Assembly (NCBI GenBank): GCA_008501545.1
Contig: QQUM01000468.1
Span: 1-7,828 of the forward strand
From: Calditrichota bacterium
GTDB taxonomy: Bacteria > Zhuqueibacterota > Zhuqueibacteria > Zhuqueibacterales > Geothermadaptataceae
Direction of reading: 5' to 3'
Length of the DNA stretch: 7,828 nucleotides
Every line of letters begins with the position of its first letter. Position 1 is the stretch's first letter. Shown here piece by piece: positions 4,910 to 7,828 of this stretch. The notes beneath the pieces are model-generated. The model did not search any database, was not told where the DNA came from, and worked only from the letters and a program-made list of their open reading frames with translations. Position numbers and translations under genes: made by a program.

Positions 4910-6658
4910 TTAGAATGAATTTATAAGACTGACGTGTATTTTCCCCTGAGACAGACCATCCCCTTCACCTAATCCATAATCCAATCCAACGACTCCGAGT
5001 TTTGTTTCCATGCGTACTCCTACACCATAACTCGATAAAAATTCGTTGTTTCCTGCTGCATCTCCATAAGTAACTGATCCGGCATCATAAAAGACGAACG
5101 CGCGACTTCTTCTGCCGAGCAAATATCGATACTCAAGATTTGCCCATGCGATTCTATCCCCACGAAATTGTTCTTCACGATAGCCTCTCAGTGTGGTTGC
5201 ACCACCAAGGCGGTATTGATCTGCAAAACTGATTTGTTCTTCCGTGCTGGAAATATGGCGCCAGTGTAAATCCGTGCTCAAGACATGCAAACGCCAAAGC
5301 GGTAGAAGCCACTGCAGATCAACCGAAAGTTTTTGCTGTTTAAAACTCCCACCGGCTTGTTTTTGCACAGATTCCACCATAGTATAATAATAAACTCCGC
5401 GCCGTGGATTATAGGAATTATCGCGCGATTCATATTTCAATCCAATACCTGCAGCAAGTGCACTACTTTTTTGCAAATTGTAGAGAACGATTCCGAAAGA
5501 ATCCGGATTGACCGTCTTTCGTTCCAATTTACCAACAAAATCGACAATATCCCGGAATGGCCATTCCACAGAAAATTCAAATTGGCGCTCAATATAAAGT
5601 GTGTCCTGAATAAGTTGCTGAAATCCACCCTGCAAATGAACAGGATAGTTGAGAAACCATGGTTCACGATACTGGCTTGCCAATTCCTGTGTATGGCGGT
5701 TGCGTTTTTCCCAGCGGGCTGCCATCTTCATTCCTGTGCCGAGGAGATTTCCAAATTGCAAATCGAGTGTTCCCGTAAGATCACCGGATTCACCGTCACG
5801 ACCGGGATTGTAACCCGCCACGCCATTAAACACATTGGTATTGCCCTCCCGAATCACGACCTGCAGCAAAGAGCGTCCCTTTTCATAATAAAGTTGTGGT
5901 TCGGAAACTGCATTAAAAATACCCAGACGTTGCAACCGGTCACGGGCATATTGCAGTCGGGATTCACGGTATACATCACCCGTCTTTATGCCTAATTCAC
6001 GTCGAATCACTTTATCTTTCGTCAGGTTATTGCCTCGAATTGCAATGGAATCAAGTACAACATAAGGTCCAAATAAAACGTGTGATGAAGTGCTTAAATG
6101 CCATTCCGAATGAACTGAATCATCGGCAAGGGCGATAGAATCAAATACAATTTTAGCAAATGGGTATCCATGCTCGCTCAATTCTTCTAAAATCGTGAAA
6201 ACCTTTTCTTCAATCTTATTCACAGATTCTGCATGTGCGAGCGATGCCTGCCATTCCTGCTTATATGAATCATTTGTTGGTTTGACTGTGACGTGCAGCC
6301 GGTTCGTCTTTTTACCGGTGGTTATATAAAGAAAAATATGGGGTTGAGGTAACTGTCTTTTGAGCAGTGTGTCGATGACGGCAAAATAATACCCATTCGT
6401 ATTTAGCCAGCCCAGGCTTTCCCTGGCCAGTTGCTGCATGGATAATTCCGTCTTCGGGTTGCGCACATCAAGCCCGAACGCTTCCAACAAAGGAACAGTG
6501 CTCATCCCATTGCGAAATTGCACTCGCAATGGTATTTCCTTTGCAGTCTCGCTTTGTATTTTTGTTCCACCTATCCCGGAGAATAAATTAGGAACGGCCA
6601 ATACAAATATGAAGAGGACGAGGATCGAAGTTTGAATAATAGACTTTCTGTTTTGCAT
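4910..6658 (-). CDS. Omp85-superfamily (BamA/TamA-like) outer-membrane assembly protein
   Basis: 582 residues from the ATG at 6658. Signal peptide at about 1-27 (basic start, then hydrophobic ILVLFIFVLAV). Three POTRA-like domains: near 77-95 (LARESLGWLNTNGYYFAVI), near 156-170 (ILEELSEHGYPFAKI) and about 202-272 (LDSIAIRGNNL, LQRLGIFNAV). A beta-barrel from about 275 to the end has YREPWF (330-335), the conserved LRGY loop motif at 490-493 in RLGGATTLRGY, and a final strand ending INSF with C-terminal phenylalanine. Three POTRAs match TamA better than five-POTRA BamA; family function is inserting proteins into the outer membrane. An upstream in-frame ATG at 6757 is possible, but it would put 33 non-signal-like residues first; neither start has a clear ribosome site. 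It follows the large barrel gene in the same direction and is probably co-transcribed with it. Confidence 0.88.
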   Translation of the reverse strand: MQNRKSIIQTSILVLFIFVLAVPNLFSGIGGTKIQSETAKEIPLRVQFRNGMSTVPLLEAFGLDVRNPKTELSMQQLARESLGWLNTNGYYFAVIDTLLKRQLPQPHIFLYITTGKKTNRLHVTVKPTNDSYKQEWQASLAHAESVNKIEEKVFTILEELSEHGYPFAKIVFDSIALADDSVHSEWHLSTSSHVLFGPYVVLDSIAIRGNNLTKDKVIRRELGIKTGDVYRESRLQYARDRLQRLGIFNAVSEPQLYYEKGRSLLQVVIREGNTNVFNGVAGYNPGRDGESGDLTGTLDLQFGNLLGTGMKMAARWEKRNRHTQELASQYREPWFLNYPVHLQGGFQQLIQDTLYIERQFEFSVEWPFRDIVDFVGKLERKTVNPDSFGIVLYNLQKSSALAAGIGLKYESRDNSYNPRRGVYYYTMVESVQKQAGGSFKQQKLSVDLQWLLPLWRLHVLSTDLHWRHISSTEEQISFADQYRLGGATTLRGYREEQFRGDRIAWANLEYRYLLGRRSRAFVFYDAGSVTYGDAAGNNEFLSSYGVGVRMETKLGVVGLDYGLGEGDGLSQGKIHVSLINSF

Positions 6659-6768
6659 TTTATTTATTCGACAAAATTCAAAATGAAATATATTACAACA
6701 GAATTTGAAATTCGGCAGCGGTGTATTTCCATTTCCAAAATATGAAAGCTTAAGCATTTTTATAGGAT

Positions 6769-7828
6769 CTAAAAATAGGCCCGCATTTCCACTTTCGCCA
6801 CGTGTATTGTTGATTCACGTTGCGGCTCGTCACGTCCCTGATAACTTACGGAACTATTTAAATTTTTCGACATGCGGTAGTCGAACGTCAGATTCCATCT
6901 TAGGGAACGACCGAGCCTGTTGCCCTGTGCAAGCTCGTACGGAATAATGCGAGTTTCATCATTTGCTGTCACTTTTGTATACTCAAATTCTGCGCGCAGG
7001 CGGCCACGTCCACGAAAAGAATATGTTGTGCGTGGCTTGAGTGTCACCTGCTGCACCTCCGTCTGTGGCTCATACGCTTTATCCGCATCAAAGCCATAAA
7101 CACTGCCCAGCGCAAGCTCCAGCCTGTTTTGTGGCCGCCAGGAAACTTCTGAAACAAGTCGCACACCACGAACAAACCGGTCGGGTCTTGTTTCCCGGGA
7201 AAATGTCTTATCCTCGATCGTCCGCTGAAATTCAAAACGCCCTCCCCATTGGCGCGAGGGCGACAAGTTCAAACGCCATTCATGCCGAATATACCGCCTT
7301 TTCTGCTCACCATCGAGGAACTGATTATTGATACTTTTGCTGGACAGCAATCGATAGCGCAACGATAAATCCCGGCGTTTTTCAAAAAGTGTCAAATCCT
7401 GTCGCAACGACATGTTGCCCAAAAGTGTGGTTTGCGAATTTTGAAATTTAGAAAAATCCAGCAAGTAAATATCACGAACGTTTGGTTCCTGTGTCTTCTC
7501 TTCGAGCCGAAGAAAGGTCTCACTACTGATATTCGCGAGTATTTTTTTGTAAATGGATGAAGTGTTTTTTGTTCGCAGCACTTTATTTGGTTTAAACCGA
7601 AAATCCACTCGCCCCTTCAGCTCTACGACAGGAATAAATTCATCCGTGGGGAGAAGTCGGAGCACGTATTCACCAAAGGGATCAGGGATGTATTCATCAA
7701 GCGATTCGTCATAGCGGTAATTTCCTTCCCCTTCCCGCACCTTGAAATATACTTGTTCCTGTCTGCCAACTTGTGTATTTGAAATCTGATAATGGCCACC
7801 AAATTTTGCTGCTTTTTTCCAGTGTATT
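6769..7828 (-). CDS. Large outer-membrane beta-barrel-like protein, C-terminal part
   Basis: The frame is open from the right edge to a TAG at 6769, giving the last 352 residues of a longer protein. A GTG at 7740 is in frame, but the coding sequence continues through it (YFKVREGEG), so it is not the start. The visible part begins with IHWKKAAKFGGHYQIS, then GNYRYDE and EYIPDPFGEYV, a junction signature I associate with large uncharacterised proteins of Calditrichota-like bacteria (memory, not a search). The rest alternates hydrophobic and polar residues with many aromatic and arginine positions (HEWRLNLSPS, RGRLRAEFEYTK, SLRWNLTFDYRMS, NSSVSYQGRD) and ends VEMRAYF, a typical outer-membrane barrel C-terminus. 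Function is unknown. Only 110 bases separate it from the Omp85 gene. Barrel location is well supported; family identity is not. Confidence 0.75.
   Translation of the reverse strand, partial: IHWKKAAKFGGHYQISNTQVGRQEQVYFKVREGEGNYRYDESLDEYIPDPFGEYVLRLLPTDEFIPVVELKGRVDFRFKPNKVLRTKNTSSIYKKILANISSETFLRLEEKTQEPNVRDIYLLDFSKFQNSQTTLLGNMSLRQDLTLFEKRRDLSLRYRLLSSKSINNQFLDGEQKRRYIRHEWRLNLSPSRQWGGRFEFQRTIEDKTFSRETRPDRFVRGVRLVSEVSWRPQNRLELALGSVYGFDADKAYEPQTEVQQVTLKPRTTYSFRGRGRLRAEFEYTKVTANDETRIIPYELAQGNRLGRSLRWNLTFDYRMSKNLNSSVSYQGRDEPQRESTIHVAKVEMRAYF

Noticed and set aside
5333..5995. 220-residue plus-strand open frame inside the Omp85 gene
   Set aside because: It lies fully antisense to a well-supported protein with clear POTRA and barrel motifs, and its own translation has no recognisable domain.
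1..7828. CRISPR array, tRNA, rRNA, insertion sequence or phage attachment site
   Set aside because: No regularly spaced repeats, no cloverleaf-like or rRNA-like sequence, and no transposase or integrase reading frame were seen.

Overview
The window looks like chromosome from a Gram-negative, moderately A/T-rich bacterium. It encodes two outer-membrane beta-barrel proteins ending in phenylalanine, an Omp85-family assembly protein with POTRA domains, and a membrane-spanning anti-sigma-like protein. Shine-Dalgarno sites (AAGGA, AAAGGA, TAAGG, AAGGGAG) precede most starts, so this is not a typical Bacteroidetes leader style. The large barrel protein at the right edge, with its GNYRYDE/EYIPDP signature, and the ECF sigma/TPR anti-sigma pair suggest an uncultivated lineage near Calditrichota/KSB1 in the FCB group. 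That placement is inference from family resemblance and is weak.

Layout, left to right. Positions 1-304 (minus) hold the N-terminus of an exported, probably beta-propeller protein that runs off the left edge. Positions 305-834 have no convincing gene but carry several dyads and terminator-like hairpins. A small unrecognised minus-strand gene (835-1095) ends inside a hairpin. Divergent from it is an ECF-type sigma factor (1141-1815), a 208-base structured gap, then a single-pass membrane protein with a cytoplasmic anti-sigma-like part and a periplasmic TPR-like part (2024-2998). Exodeoxyribonuclease III (3181-3939, plus) follows as a separate unit and converges on a MazF/PemK toxin with a ribbon-helix-helix antitoxin (minus, 3980-4596). 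The right part is a minus-strand pair: a large outer-membrane protein entering from the right edge (6769-7828, partial), followed by an Omp85/TamA-like protein (4910-6658).

Working together: the sigma factor and membrane protein probably form a cell-surface signalling pair, in which a periplasmic signal sensed by the TPR part releases the sigma factor. The toxin and antitoxin overlap and are co-expressed from a promoter-like site with an internal dyad. The Omp85 protein directly follows the large barrel protein in the same direction, so it may help insert that protein or share its envelope function. The genes here do not clearly add up to a new defence or biosynthetic system. The points most worth checking are the toxin lacking both textbook catalytic residues, the barrel/Omp85 pair, the non-zinc anti-sigma pair, and the overlapping alternative hairpins at 815-873.
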